NCBI GenBank assembly: GCA_018907035.1
Contig: JACCIC010000208.1
Location: forward strand, 529,501 to 593,500
Source: Sycobia sp. Sy_11
Lineage: Eukaryota > Arthropoda > Insecta > Hymenoptera > Epichrysomallidae
Direction: 5' to 3'
Length of the DNA stretch: 64,000 nucleotides
The notes under the pieces were generated by a model. That model did no database searches. It was not told the DNA's origin and saw only the letters and a list, made by a program, of their open reading frames with translations. A program made the translations under genes and the position numbers. This document shows, one piece after another, positions 41,160 to 52,485 of the stretch (position 1 is its first letter; each line of letters starts with the position of its first letter).

Positions 41160-42909
41160 CACGTGTAATGCAAATCGACTGCGTTGTTCGGGAACCGGGA
41201 CAATTTCTAATATTTTATGTTTTTACTTCCTTTCATCTTTAGTAACCCATTTTGGACCATAAAGTCACATTTCATTTTGAATAAACAGGCGAGGAAATTA
41301 TCCTCGCGATATATAATTTGCTGGATTACATTCTGTAGAAATGTGTCTCCAACTTTCGATGCTTGAATGTTTTTGAATAACTGCAACGCGATTAACGATA
41401 AATGTTTTTAGCGTGTATAGAAGTGTCCTTATCCAATTCAATATAATAGTAATAAATTTTACTGTAACTTAAATTCAATGAACTTTTAACTTGTTTTACT
41501 AAATTAACTAATAATAATGCTGCACAAAGTTCTAGTCGTGGTATCGTTGTTGTATTTAATGGCGTCACTCTTGATTTAGCACATATCAAACGTATACTCG
41601 TGTTTTTTGCCTGATCTATTGAACGCATATACACCCATGCCCCATAGGCACGCTCGCTCGCATTGCAAAAGCCGTGTAATTGATATTCTAAAGAATTCGG
41701 TAAAATAATTTGGTGTTTTGCTACAAATTGATTGAGTATGAGTAACTCTTTTCTAAAATTCAACCATTCAGTAGCTAATGTCTGAGGAATTGCTTCATCC
41801 CAATGTAGGTTTCATTTCCACAATTCTTGCATGAAACACTTACCAGTAGTGATTACAAGGCTTAACATGCCTAAAGGGTCAAATAGTTAAGCAATTTGAG
41901 ACAGTATTGTTCGCTTTGTTACCCGCTGATTTTCTGGTAATGGATTTACTAAATATCTTATTGTATCACTTAATGTGTCTCAATGAATACCTAAGAGTTT
42001 TTGCGATTTTTCTAAGTCTAAAGAAACAATATGAGATTCGTGCATCTTGATTAAATTATCAATCACTTCATGCTTATTCGACACTCATTTATGTAACGTC
42101 AATCCATCTAAATTTAATAAATAATTCAATTGTTGTTTTAATTCTGTTGCTTCTTCAATAGTATCTGCTCCCGTCAACAAATCATTGACGTAAAAATCTC
42201 TTTTTATTCGAACATCTGCTTTAAGAGCTTTGTGCTCTTCATCCTCCGCTAATTTATACAGTACTCTCGTGGCTAGAAATGACGCACACGCGGTACCTTG
42301 AGTTACTGTGTCCAGTTGAAATACTTTGATTGGCTCGCTTTTCTTTTCACGCCATAAGATTTTTTGATATTTGGCGTCTTCGCTATCTATTTTAACTTGA
42401 CGGTACAGTTGTTGCAAGTCGGCTACGAGTACCACATTATGTAATCTAAACCGCATAACAATTTTTATTAATTCGTCTTGAATAATTGGCCCGACTAATC
42501 ATACATCGTTCAATGATAAGTTAGTTGTACTTTTGGCCAATGCAGCAAAAACAACCCGGATCTTTGTCGAAATTTGATCATATTTTACTACTGCCTGATG
42601 TGGTTTGTGATATCTTTCGCTCTTATTATTGATGTGCGTGATCTCACTCATGTGCTTCAAATTCAAATATTCCCGTAAAAACGGAATATACTGATTTCGC
42701 AATGTAACGTCTTTATTTAACTTCTTTTCTAGCGCAAAAAATCTTTTCAACGCGATATCATACGCCTGTCCGAGTATGGCCTTCTTATCGTTAAACGGCA
42801 ATCGCACTATATATCTACCGTTATCATTGCGAGTATAATTTTTCAAGAAATATTCTTCACATTCCAATTCCTCAGCCGAAAAATGTTTTATATACGGTAA
42901 ATTTTCCAT
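41160..42909 (-). pseudogene. BEL/Pao reverse transcriptase and RNase H
   Basis: RT N-terminus at 42909-42499 (FSAEELECEEYFLKNYTR, PFNDKKAILGQAYDIALKRF, KYDQISTKIRVVFAALAKS, LNDV). RT core at 42456-42085 (VADLQQLYRQVKI, LDTVTQGTACASFLATRVL, FYVNDLLTGADTIEEA; the polymerase motif reads YVND where YVDD is usual). RNase H at 41763-41392 (YQLHGFCNASERAYGAWVY and TIPRLELCAALLL), with its end in another frame down to about 41180 (WRHISTECNPANYISRG, YGPKWVTK). Several frameshifts. Confidence 0.85.
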
Positions 42910-43026
42910 TTCCCAAAATCGAACTATTTGTTCGTCTACTGTTATTAAATGACAAATTTTGTTTGATTTACAATTTTGTTGCGACGATTCTATGCTTCCT
43001 ACAACAAGCCACTCTAATAAGGTTTT

Positions 43027-43270
43027 TTATAATACAATATTAGAATATTCTGATAATTTAATTTGCGCACTGCTCAATAATTTATAAAATATTGTTGTAC
43101 CGATTAAAATATCTATTTCATGCGGTTTTCCAAATTCCGAATAAGCTAGATTTATATTATGTGGCAATGTGAATGAATTTTTATTTATATGACGCGACGG
43201 CAGAGTCCCAGTTATTTTAGGTGGAGCTAAAAAATCTACTTCCAATTGGAAATTATCTGCTTTAGACATA
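43027..43270 (-). pseudogene. BEL/Pao protease, downstream part
   Basis: Encodes LEVDFLAPPKITGTLPSR and FGKPHEIDILIGTTIFYKLL, the PKI-T-LPS and IDILIG motifs that follow the aspartic protease core in BEL elements. It joins in frame to the upstream part once the insertion and one TAACGT duplicate are removed. Confidence 0.8.
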
Positions 43271-43677
43271 TAACGTTCCTATCCCCCTCGGGATAGCCTA
43301 CGCGGTATCTTCCCAGGGTAGTTTTGAGAGGGGAGGAAGTTTTTCAGGATTGGACGGCGGTTTCAGGAAAATAATATTACACGAACACAGTATATAATTT
43401 TTTTATAACAAAAAATATAAATTTATTTACGAAAAAAATAAATCAGCTCCTCTATCTACAGGATTCTGAAACAAATCAATATAAACACAAAAAATAATTA
43501 ATAAAGGTAAACTATAGCTAGATCTATATATTTATTTGTATAAATTTTGCGCTATTTTCCGCAATGCCTCTAATATTCGGCGCTAGTTTCCGCACGAATA
43601 CCCGGTGTTATTTTCCACGCGGGGATTTAATGAATCGAGACAGGTTGATTTGAAAGGGAAAAAAATAAGGAACAAAC

Positions 43678-44024
43678 TTAACTCCGCTGGTCTTTTGAGG
43701 AGCGCCTCGCAACCAGGATCAAGAGTTAAGGGGAGAATTTCTGGTCTGGATAAGTAAACTGCTGGTCTTTTGAGGAGCGCCTCGCAACCAGGATCACGTT
43801 TACTTAAGGATAGGTAAAGTTATTAGCCGTCTGTCTTTTGAGGAGCGCCTCGCAACAGAGATCAAGCTAATAACTTCGGAGAAATTGGTAAATGTAAGGA
43901 TAAGTAAACTGCTGGTCTTTTGAGGAGCGCCTCGCAACCAGGATCACGTTTACTTCGGAAAGGTAAATTATTAACCGTCTGTCTTTTGAGGAGCGCCTCG
44001 CAACAGAGATCAAGTTAATAATTT
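43678..44024 (+). repeat. five AGCG-capped hairpin units with covarying stems
   Basis: Units at 43678-43729, 43751-43806, 43817-43876, 43902-43955 and 43965-44024. Each is P1, a 2-3 nt strand, P2, CTTTT, GAGG, loop AGCG, CCTC, GCA, P2', a GATCA strand, P1'. P1 arms are TTAACTC, TAAGTAAAC, AAGTTATTAGC, AAGTAAAC and AAATTATTAAC with their exact complements. P2 is CTGGT/ACCAG in units 1, 2 and 4 and TCTGT/ACAGA in units 3 and 5. Units 3 and 5 differ at two P1 positions, both G:C to A:T with the partner changed as well. This looks like selection or templated repair for pairing. Confidence 0.85.
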
Positions 44025-44565
44025 CGGAAAGGAAAAAAGTCAGGATTAAATCGAGCTCTGGAAAAGGTATTAGCTCCGGGAGGAGTTCGTGTGAAACAAC
44101 TTCGGGGCAGTTGGTTCACCGGGCGAACTGCCGATTTTGCCTTTTGCGGGCCTTTTTATAGCAAAATAATCGGATAATTCCGTCGCCGCTCGTTTAATTT
44201 CGGACGAGGCGCCGAATTATAATAATTATATTAATAATAACAATAATTATAATAATAACAATAATAATTAATAATAATTATAATATTCAATAATAATTAT
44301 AACAATTATTATTTTGTATTTCGTTATTATTAGCAGCCTGTGTCCTGCGCACAATAATAATACACATATACACAAGCTTAAATATTTATATACATATATT
44401 TATGCATTATGTGTACATTAAATTATTTGTTTTAGATAATTTAATTAAATACAGCGGGTGCATTCGTTTTTGGACACCCGTTGTATATGCTGGTATTCGC
44501 GCGTTCGCTACATTGGTTGCGACTCAGGCTGCTCAGTGAGAGCGTATAATAGTGTGCGTGCGACA

Positions 44566-44641
44566 TGTATTAGAGGGGATAGCGGCCGCCGGTCTAATAC
44601 ATTGAACGCGCGTTCTCTTGCCGCGCGCAGTGTATCCCCTC
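44566..44641. other. interleaved stems (possible H-type pseudoknot)
   Basis: TGTATTAGA (44566-44574) pairs with TCTAATACA (44593-44601), and GAGGGGATA (44573-44581) pairs with TATCCCCTC (44633-44641). The order A, B, A', B' defines a pseudoknot. GAACGCGCGTTC (44604-44615) is a further palindrome between them. Confidence 0.65.
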
Positions 44642-44938
44642 TACGGCATACGCTGTACTTAACTTAGTGGTAGAGAGAGAGACTAGATATCGCGTTCTCT
44701 CTCTACTTGTTCGAGTTTCGGCAGTTGCGACGACTACCTTCTTCAGTAGTCGTCGCGACCTTTGCCCGGTTTTCGGTGTTTATTTGGTATATACGCGAGT
44801 CTTAATTTAATCATTATAGAAATAATATGTTTAAAATATTATTTCTAATAATATTCGATATTCTTTCTTGTAAATTTATACATCTAATTCCGTGTATGTA
44901 TTGTAAAATACATCCACCGAATTAGATGTAATACTATC

Positions 44939-45240
44939 TCAAATTTTAACGTGTAACATGAGTCCTTTGTTCGAAGTAAATTTGCGCGGCCATGTTTTTG
45001 GCCGTCGCAGACATAATTTTTGCTCCTTGCTGTACTGTGATCTAATTGTTAGCTGCCCTAATCCCGATAAACGTAAATCGATCCTTTCCTTTTTTAACTC
45101 TAATTTGTCGGCTAATCGTTCAGTTACAAAATTACTTTGGGAGCAACCATCTAAAAGAACTCTACATTCATGAGCAATCTTATATTTGTCAAATACTTTT
45201 ATGCGGGTTGTGCCGAGTAATACTTCTGCATCGCTCACAA
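44939..45240 (-). pseudogene. BEL/Pao protease, upstream part
   Basis: Minus-strand frame with VLLGTTRIKVFD and RVLLDGCSQSNFVTERLADK. In BEL/Pao proteins the aspartate of LLD-CSQ-NF is the protease active site, so the catalytic residue is kept here. A frameshift after about 45050 precedes the insertion. Confidence 0.8.
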
Positions 45241-45253
45241 TAGCATATATTCT

Positions 45254-45620
45254 TTACGTAGGCAATAATTTTTCAGTACTATTTTTTAGCGTAAGAGTGC
45301 AAGTTTTTGGTACAACTTCAGATTCTTCTTCGTTTATTGTTTTTTCGGACCTATTAGATGATATTTTTTCAATATTATTATAATGTAGTAGAACATTATG
45401 TTTTCGATCGCATTTTTTACAACCGGGAGCAAAGCATTTATTAGTCGCATGGTTGCCTTTTAAACAATTTAAACAGAGATGCTTCAATCTAGCTTGGTTG
45501 CTTCTTTGATAAGGAGTTAACTTTAAAAATTCTTCACAAAAGTATATTGTATGATCATCCTTACAGAAAGCTCAATAATTTTTTTGTATTGTCGTGCTGA
45601 CATAGGCTTGAGATCGAGTT
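45254..45620 (-). pseudogene. BEL/Pao gag zinc-knuckle region
   Basis: CLNCLKGNHATNKC is a CCHC knuckle (C-X2-C-X4-H-X4-C), followed by APGCKKCDRKHNVLLHY, the second cysteine-histidine cluster typical of BEL gag before the protease. Confidence 0.85.
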
Positions 45621-45779
45621 CGTGACATTTTATTTACTTTGTTTACCGTGTGTTTTTCATTAATTATTTTTGGTTTTAATTCTATTTCTACTCTACGTTC
45701 TTGTTTACTTAAAAATTCTATTAAGTCTGTAAATATTAACATGTGTACGTGATCAAACTTCTGTTCCCATACTCTACGC

Positions 45780-46445
45780 GTGACTTTATCAGATTTTTTA
45801 ATAATAATATATACTAAGATTATGTTCCAGCTTTCTACTGGTTACCTTAATGCTTTTAACACTGTCACGTGCCTTTGCGCAGTTTCTTTAAGATTTCATA
45901 CACTAAGCGGAGAAAGTCCCACGCTGCAAAATAATTTTCTTCCGATGCCCCGAGAGACTCAATTATTGTGGTTAAACTTCCCCTTAAAGCATTTTTCAAT
46001 AAGTGAAATTTTTGAACAGCTGGGATATTTCTTTCATCGTGTACAAGTGCTTTAATATATCATGGAAACTATGCCACTCCATCGGATTGCCATCGAACGG
46101 TTGAATCTCAATTTTTGGTAATAACGCATTATTCGGTTGTTGTATTGTTATATTCGGTGTTCGTATTGGACTTTTGAATACGTTCTGATCATTGATTAAG
46201 TACCTGTACCTGAACGCGCGAAGCCTCTGGTTTATAAGCTTTTCACAATAAAAATATTGCTGTTCGAATTTTGATCGTTCTGATTCTTGTGCACTCTCGA
46301 CCTCCGCCCCTTCTGTCAATATTTCAATTTCTAACTGTACTTCAAGATACGATTTGTAAATTTCTTCTATCTTCATTTTCCGAATTTGTATGTCATCAAT
46401 ATCAATATTATTTTCATTACTAAAAAAGGCTATCGTGCGCGTCAA
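45780..46445 (-). pseudogene. BEL/Pao gag, N-terminal part
   Basis: The frame at 46445-45996 includes QQYFYCEKLINQRLRAF and PKIEIQPFDGNPMEWHSFHD, the FDG-P-EW-SF motif of BEL gag (usually LP-I-LP-F-G). Decayed gag continues to about 45780 and on to the zinc-knuckle region. Confidence 0.8.
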
Positions 46446-46450
46446 TTAGC

Positions 46451-47250
46451 CTTTTAATGATGCCCGCGTTTTAATTAAATCTTATATTTTTCTCCTTTAG
46501 TAGTCATTATATACCGAATTCAATTCTAAGATAGTTGAGATTATTATTTATAAATGCTATTATTGTTATTGTTTACAATGCGTACAATACAACAAAGAAG
46601 CAATATAACCAGGAAATTTTGAGATGGAGATTTATATTATAATTTGCCTACCTTTGACTGGAGCATACAGTTGGTTTAATACAACCAAACTTCTTGGGCT
46701 ATCACTCCAAAACGAGACGGACATGCAGATTTCTAGCGCAATGATGGTTGATGCAACTAGTTGTAGATGGCGACTAGTTGTAGATTAGCTTTCCTGATGT
46801 ATAGCGGCTCCAAACGGGATATAAAACAGAACTTTTCTTGCAATTGAACTCTAAACGAGAGTTATTTCGATGACATGTGTAACGAATGATACATCTTTAA
46901 TGATAATTCGTGACTCCAAATGAAATATCCAGGACAGTGCCGTAAGCGGTAGCTTCAACGGATGCAGAACAAAAATTTTCTTATATTTCTGTGCATGAGT
47001 AAATATTTTTTTTTTTTTTTTGTAGACTTACTTCTTTATTCTTGTGAAAGATACTTTCAATTATTACTCACTTCACAGATGAACTTTAATCATCTATGAA
47101 TTATATTTATAACTATTTTAAATTACTGAGACAGGATGAGTAAATAAATTTCCAAGTCGATATTACACGTATACAAATTTAATAAACTGCAGTTCAAGTG
47201 TTACACTTTCTGTTCTCATGGTTGAGTAACATCTCGTCTCCTTCCACTAT
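46451..47250. other. AT-rich DNA
   Basis: Poly-T run near 47008-47022. No LTR for the BEL element recognised here. Confidence 0.5.
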
Positions 47251-47251
47251 T

Positions 47252-47441
47252 TATCATTACATATTACCTCGCTCAAGGCGGAACAACCTCGAAGGCGTTA
47301 TTAATGGTCCTGCAGCCAATAACTGCTTTTCTCCGTACGCCATGTAACTTTGGCGCCACATGTAGATGGCAATGTGGGGACAATCCGGCGTTTGCTGGTG
47401 TACTGACACCTATAGTACCGGTAGGTCTTATACTTTGAGCT
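47252..47441 (-). other. possible exon of an unidentified gene
   Basis: A minus-strand frame reads REAQSIRPTGTIGVSTPANA, GLSPHCHLHVAPKLHG and CRTINNAFEVVPP before a stop at about 47273. Base composition is far less AT-rich than its surroundings and the residue mix looks protein-like. A cggcactag acceptor and a gtaata donor could flank it on the minus strand. I do not recognise the family and no partner exon was found. Confidence 0.25.
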
Positions 47442-47489
47442 TCCCTAATTCCTAGTGCCGAAAACAAATAAATTTTTATTAGATTTGAA

Positions 47490-48320
47490 CAGCAGCGATC
47501 ATGTAAAGTTGTTAAACACTTTAAAATTCAATAATAAACATGAATACTATAAAACAATAATTATGAAACAATGAAATTAAAGGTCACTGGAGTATGTTAT
47601 GAGTTCAATGTTACTTTGAATTGAAATCAATTTTTTTTCTTTCATATACCAACATGAATTAATAGCTAGAACCCATAAATTTATTTCTAAACGTGAAGGG
47701 GCATGCAGTTAAAACAGTTACAAAATAAGTTATTCGAGATTAGTTATCATTTTAATTGAGAGTTCAACCTTTAAATTTTGACTTATTATTCCAGAGGCAA
47801 ATGTAAGAGATTATCTGTACAGAGAATAATTATGTTTAAATAAATTTATAAAAAAACTTTGTTTATTTTTATAAAAAGAATGTTTTTATTTGTTTTCCTC
47901 GTCATAATAAATTAATCATTTTCTGTATTTTAACAATATTTTAACCGATAAAGGAGTTCAACGTGATATAATTGAATCAAAGTAAATTAGTTTAATGTAT
48001 AATCTATATTAAATAAATATTCAAGGTTAACAATGCGATTCACTCATATAAAATTTTACCATACATTAAGTGAATCTTAATAGTCATTAATCTATAATTT
48101 TAAGTATTGTCTTCGTAGTTAAAATTTATAGGATAGAAATTTAATTATATGATCTATAATAATTTAAATTAATAGTATTAACGAATATTTAATAAAAAAA
48201 TAAATGACACAAAGAAGAAAAATATAGATATTTTTAAATAATATTTAGTAGGTAAGGAGAAGTGAGTGTGTTATAAAAAATAAATTAAAACAATAATATA
48301 AAATGAAATATTTTGTTTAT
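47490..48320. other. AT-rich DNA
   Basis: Nothing recognised. Confidence 0.65.
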
Positions 48321-48340
48321 TTAAAACAAGGCATAAAAAA

Positions 48341-48525
48341 CCTCCACTTTTTGAAGTGGAGGAAAAAGCCGAGATTTTAATAATTGAAATTATCAATAAT
48401 TTGCATGATCATTCAATACTTAAGATAAATCTTACCCTATTACACTAGGATGATGCACATTCTTTAAGTAATTTATAAGCGTCGCAGCTTAAAACCTCAT
48501 CAGGTTAAGAGTTCCTACTCTAGAA
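48341..48525. other. small hairpin cluster
   Basis: CCTCCACTT/AAGTGGAGG with loop TTTG (48341-48362), AACCT/AGGTT with loop CATC (48493-48506), and AGAGT/ACTCT with loop TCCT (48508-48521). The first is strong; the others are short. Confidence 0.45.
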
Positions 48526-50100
48526 TGACGATCTTTCACATAGAAGTAGAAGTATTTCTCGAGACAGCAGGGGCCAAGGTCGAGACAAAGCGTCGCTACG
48601 GGCAAAGGTAAGCGATCGAGGCCTTTTATCAATTATTCGCCGATTAGGGCAACACACACTCGCCCTCCACAGCAGAAACACTTGCCACAACGCAAAAATC
48701 TATTTACTTAAATTGGTATAATAATTACAGACAATAAATACAATGTAGGTATCCACAGACAATATAATTTCAAGAGGTGCACCTCGCTCGACTAATGCTC
48801 GCGACAATCTCCTTCTTTTTAAGATCTTCACGAAGCCCGAAACTCTCCGCGCTCTAGCCACAAAAATATAAACAGACCAGCCCTGCCGTCACAGTTATTA
48901 TCGTTTTCTATATACATTTCATTATATACAAGTATAATAAATATATATTCACGCCTACATATATTCACATACAATATCTATATATATGTATACACATACA
49001 TACATATACAAACATACACATAGACACTCATACTTATACACACACGTAGATATATACATACATATTTAAAACATACTCTTTAGAGCAAAACGCGAACAAA
49101 TAGAATAATTATGATCTATGCAAGCATGAAATGTATGATAGGACCAAAGAATAAAGTACTTAGATTTGTAATAATAATTATTTATTTCAAATTATAGGAA
49201 ACGAAAAAAAATTTTTATTAACAGAAAATCGACTCTCTGTTATTAAACCAACAGAATCTTACAATTTTTCGATACAAATTTACATTCAAGCAGATATACT
49301 CTATGCTACTATATAACAACCGGAATATGTATCGTGATTAAGTAATACTAAGATCTGCAAATTTCTGAAAATTTACATTTTAATGTTATTATATTTCTTT
49401 AATCTGGGACGAATTGGTATTTTTGTTAATCGGCAAATTCCGATTTGATATCCTATTTGTTTTTTTGTGTCGAAGTTTTCCTAACGAATCTAATAGAGAT
49501 TGTTCTAAAAATATGTACACTAATAATTTTTACGTCTTGAATGAAGTAGATGTGTATCTTCAATTGAGCGAAATTTAATGCATTTTACTATAAGCTTTTT
49601 TTCCCTCATAAGCGTTAGTGTTGGGAAATAATTTTATATCGATTATAGGAGTTTGATTGTTTATACGAATTGCGTTGATAAATGATAGACAAACATTGTA
49701 ATCTTTATTACTGTATTGATGTTTATTAAATAGAATTTTTTGGCTCTAATCAAGTAAATCTTCCAATATAAGTTTTCAGTTAATAATAAATTCGAATGTT
49801 TAATTTAGTCCTATTAATGGTTGCCTTGACGCTAAGTATAATTTTCTATGATTTTTATAATTTCATCACAACAAAGTTAATGAGTAATAATATTTTTTTT
49901 GTTTTTACAAAGAGGTTAGTCGAGTGTATATATACAAACTTATAGAAATTGCAACATTTAAAACTAAATTAAAATCATAAAATGAGAAGTCGTTACAAAT
50001 TTAATAAAAAGAAATTAAGTGATACCTTGAAATCAAATTCGGTGACCTCTAAAGCAACGTGGATTGACGTGAATATACACTCACTTAAGAACATCCGATA
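48526..50100. other. mostly AT-rich DNA
   Basis: A moderately GC-rich block at 48540-48890, then ACATA-type low complexity to 49070 and AT-rich sequence. No feature supported. Confidence 0.5.
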
Positions 50101-50430
50101 AAGAATTTTTTTGTTTCGTCACGATTCCAGTCGTTTGATAGATTCACGTCGTTCTGTACCACCTGCGACGGCCAATCGACTCACTTCCGTAAACCTTATG
50201 CAAATCGTCCGCGCACCAACCGTAGGGCTGAGATTTCCAATAAAGGAATTTGAAAATTTTTTCTCAAGGGAGTGACTGCGTTGGTCGCCTGAGAGTCTCG
50301 CATCTTGCAACGACGAGGCTCTGCAATTGGACCTATAGAGTTCGACCACCTAGGGGCGAACCGAGAGACGGGCCTGGGACAATAGAGCCGTGAACCGATT
50401 TTTCCGGTTTGAAATTTATTATTATTGGTC
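50101..50430. other. GC-rich unclassified block
   Basis: Two overlapping minus-strand frames of about 77 codons without recognisable domains. It stands out by composition; possibly an old retroelement UTR. Confidence 0.35.
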
Positions 50431-50834
50431 ATTGATTATATGTTATAAAATTTGCTATTGATTTATTTGATTAATTTGTCGTACATCACTTATCTATATG
50501 TATATATCTATATATTTTCTTGTATTCATCGGATAATCCCGATCGCTTGCCATCCATCTAGCGCTGTTTCCCATTTCAGAAAGATGAATCAATAATAAAT
50601 CTCGAAATTTGACGATCGAGTGGACTTTTGCAAAATTGATCAAAACGATGACAAATATTTGAATACTCGAGACGAGCTAGCATGGACTGTATTGTAAAGC
50701 TGGTATTGGAGCTCTTGCTGATTTCATTTTTTCCCCATTTGATCCCTTCTAGAGGTAACAAGGCTAAGGTAATCACCATATTATATTTAAATTTGATTAT
50801 GTATATTAAATTGGAATTTGTTGTTTCAACGAAC

Positions 50835-50930
50835 CCGCTGGCACGCGAATCGAACACAATACCCGTTTGACCTCCCATACGCATGCATCTTCGTTTTAGC
50901 CCGCTAACCCGTCCCCCTTTGACGATTCCG
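50835..50930 (-). mobile_element. tRNA-derived SINE candidate
   Basis: On the minus strand a GGGTTAGCGGGCTAAAACG stretch sits about 50 nt before GTGTTCGATTCGCGTGCC, a B box. Spacing and order fit a tRNA-like head, though the A box is a weak match. Composition differs from the AT-rich flank. Confidence 0.4.
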
Positions 50931-50944
50931 GACGGCAAAGCAGA

Positions 50945-52324
50945 TTACGTTTCAAATGGGGTAACCGTACCGAGGAGCGAATAGACGAGGTTGAAAACTC
51001 TACAAGTGATCATGGCGTCAGTGAAGAGCGACGCGAGTAACGCGTTTTTGGAGCTGATCATGGACCAGTACTATGAGGCCTGCTAGATATACGGTCGAAT
51101 TCGTCGTCTGGACCAGGACCAGCTGAAGGCCGCTTTGGGTACGTTAGATGCCAGCACGCACGGTGACCGTTGCACGCTAAGAAAACATCTTGTGATGGCG
51201 GAACTTCGTAATCAGGATCCATCCTTAGATTGTGACCTGGACGACGGAGGATGTAGAAGATCGGGACTCGTCGCCCACACGAGGCGCTGCTCAGACTCGT
51301 GTCGTAGACGATTCTATCGTTGACAAGCGTCATCGGGGTGCCGGACGTGGGCGTGGATGCCCAGTGATTACTCTGGATCAGATTGAGATCCTGGAGCGAG
51401 CGACACCGCCATCAACAGTGGGTGGTGAGCCGACCCAGAGCATGTACGACCACTACTAGAGTATCCAGTTCCGAGGACCGTAAATCAGGTACGTCGATTC
51501 CTAGGCATGGTTGGCTGATACTCGAGGTTCATTGATAAAGACTCGGGGTTGAAAATCTCGCTAGTCAAATTGTTACGAAAGGATCAACCATGAACTTGGG
51601 GCCCAGATCAAGAAGAGGCGTTAAACAAGCTAAAGGAGGCGTCGGCGACCGCGCTAGTGATTGCACAGTCGGACTTTTCGAAGCCTTTCTCGGTCCAGTG
51701 CGATGCGAGTAATTACGCGATAGGGACAGTATTGACATAAGTGGGAGTGGATGGTGAGCACCCGATAGTATACGTGAATCACGTGTTGACCACTGCAGAA
51801 CGCAATTATACTGTGGTCGATCAAGAAGTTGAGACCATACCTAGAAGGCTAAAAGTTCAGGGCAATTACGGACCACAATGCACTTAGCTGGCTCCGGAAC
51901 TTGAAAGAACCTACTGGCCGCCTGTCTCGATAGTCCCTAGAGATGCAGCAACGGAACTTTGAGACATTGCATAGGCGCGGAGTGATTCACCATGTTCCGG
52001 ATATTCGAGAATGAATTCGAAGAGATTGCTGCATTCGAACCCAACAGGGACAAGTGGTACATGTTACACCGCGTATACCCAGAGATTTCGAGAGGATATA
52101 GAATTCCTGTACAAGTTGCCGGGGTAGGGTGTACGCAATGGTATGCTATATAGGCGCAAAGTCTGCCCCATTTTGGAAAACATTACAGAGAACCAAGAGA
52201 ATTGAAAACTCGTAGTACCAGTGGACCACCAAAGTAGAGTGTTACGTGAGGCACATGAAGAACTGTCAATTGTCCACTTGGGCGTCAAGAAGACGTATAA
52301 AAGAATGATGAGAGACTACGACTG
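50945..52324 (+). pseudogene. Gypsy gag-pol remnant with large internal deletion
   Basis: A gag-like start near 51010, then sequence from about 51500 reads VRRFLGMVGWYSRFIDKDS, EEALNKLKEASATALVIAQS and DFSKPFSVQCDASNYAIGTV (end of RT and start of RNase H), ERNYTVVDQE, ITDHNALSWLRNLKEPTGRL (RNase H), and HHVPD. The integrase N-terminal region follows: VLREAHEELSIVHLGVKKTY and RMMRDYDWP. Most of RT, protease and the integrase core are missing, and stops are frequent. Confidence 0.8.
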
Positions 52325-52329
52325 GCCAA

Positions 52330-52485
52330 ATAATTTATAAAAATAATTTATTTATTTATTTTTATTTTTATATTTCATTTTTATTTTTAGATTGAATTGA
52401 TTGGACTGTAAGACCGATAAAAAAATATTTATTAATTTGTATATGGGCATTCTACATAAGTACAATTAAATTATTTTAATAGATA
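52330..52485 (+). mobile_element. Penelope-like terminal fragment
   Basis: TTTATTTTTATTTTT-rich lead, then GATTGGACTGTAAGACCGAT, AAAAAATATTTATTAATTTG, and a GTACAATTAAATTATT tail. The same three blocks end the element at 22083, with related blocks at 7761-7885. Confidence 0.7.

Larger units (their letters stand above)
43271..44952. mobile_element. hairpin-rich insertion (43277-44946) with 6-bp target duplication
   Basis: TAACGT at 43271-43276 and 44947-44952 flanks 1670 bp of non-coding DNA. Taking out the insertion and one TAACGT restores an open BEL reading frame (THVTR-Y-MSKADNF), so the borders are firm. It has neither LTR ends (TG...CA) nor matching terminal repeats. Inside are a CTATCCC/GGGATAG hairpin at 43279-43296, five AGCG-capped units (43678-44024), AT-rich repeats (44215-44320), a pseudoknot (44566-44641), hairpins 44727-44756 and 44817-44847, and a 22-bp-arm hairpin at 44881-44928 near the right end. 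No coding frame. I cannot assign it to a known class. Confidence 0.8.
41156..46450 (-). mobile_element. BEL/Pao LTR retrotransposon remnant
   Basis: Minus-strand gag, protease, reverse transcriptase and RNase H in BEL/Pao order from 46445 down to about 41160. Integrase and both LTRs are absent. A 1670-bp hairpin-rich insertion splits the protease at 43277-44946. Multiple stops; inactive. Confidence 0.85.

Noticed and set aside
43277..44946. Solo LTR, Helitron or parvovirus-like terminal hairpins
   Set aside because: There are no TG...CA ends; a 6-bp target duplication rules out a Helitron; no replication or capsid coding sequence supports a viral origin.
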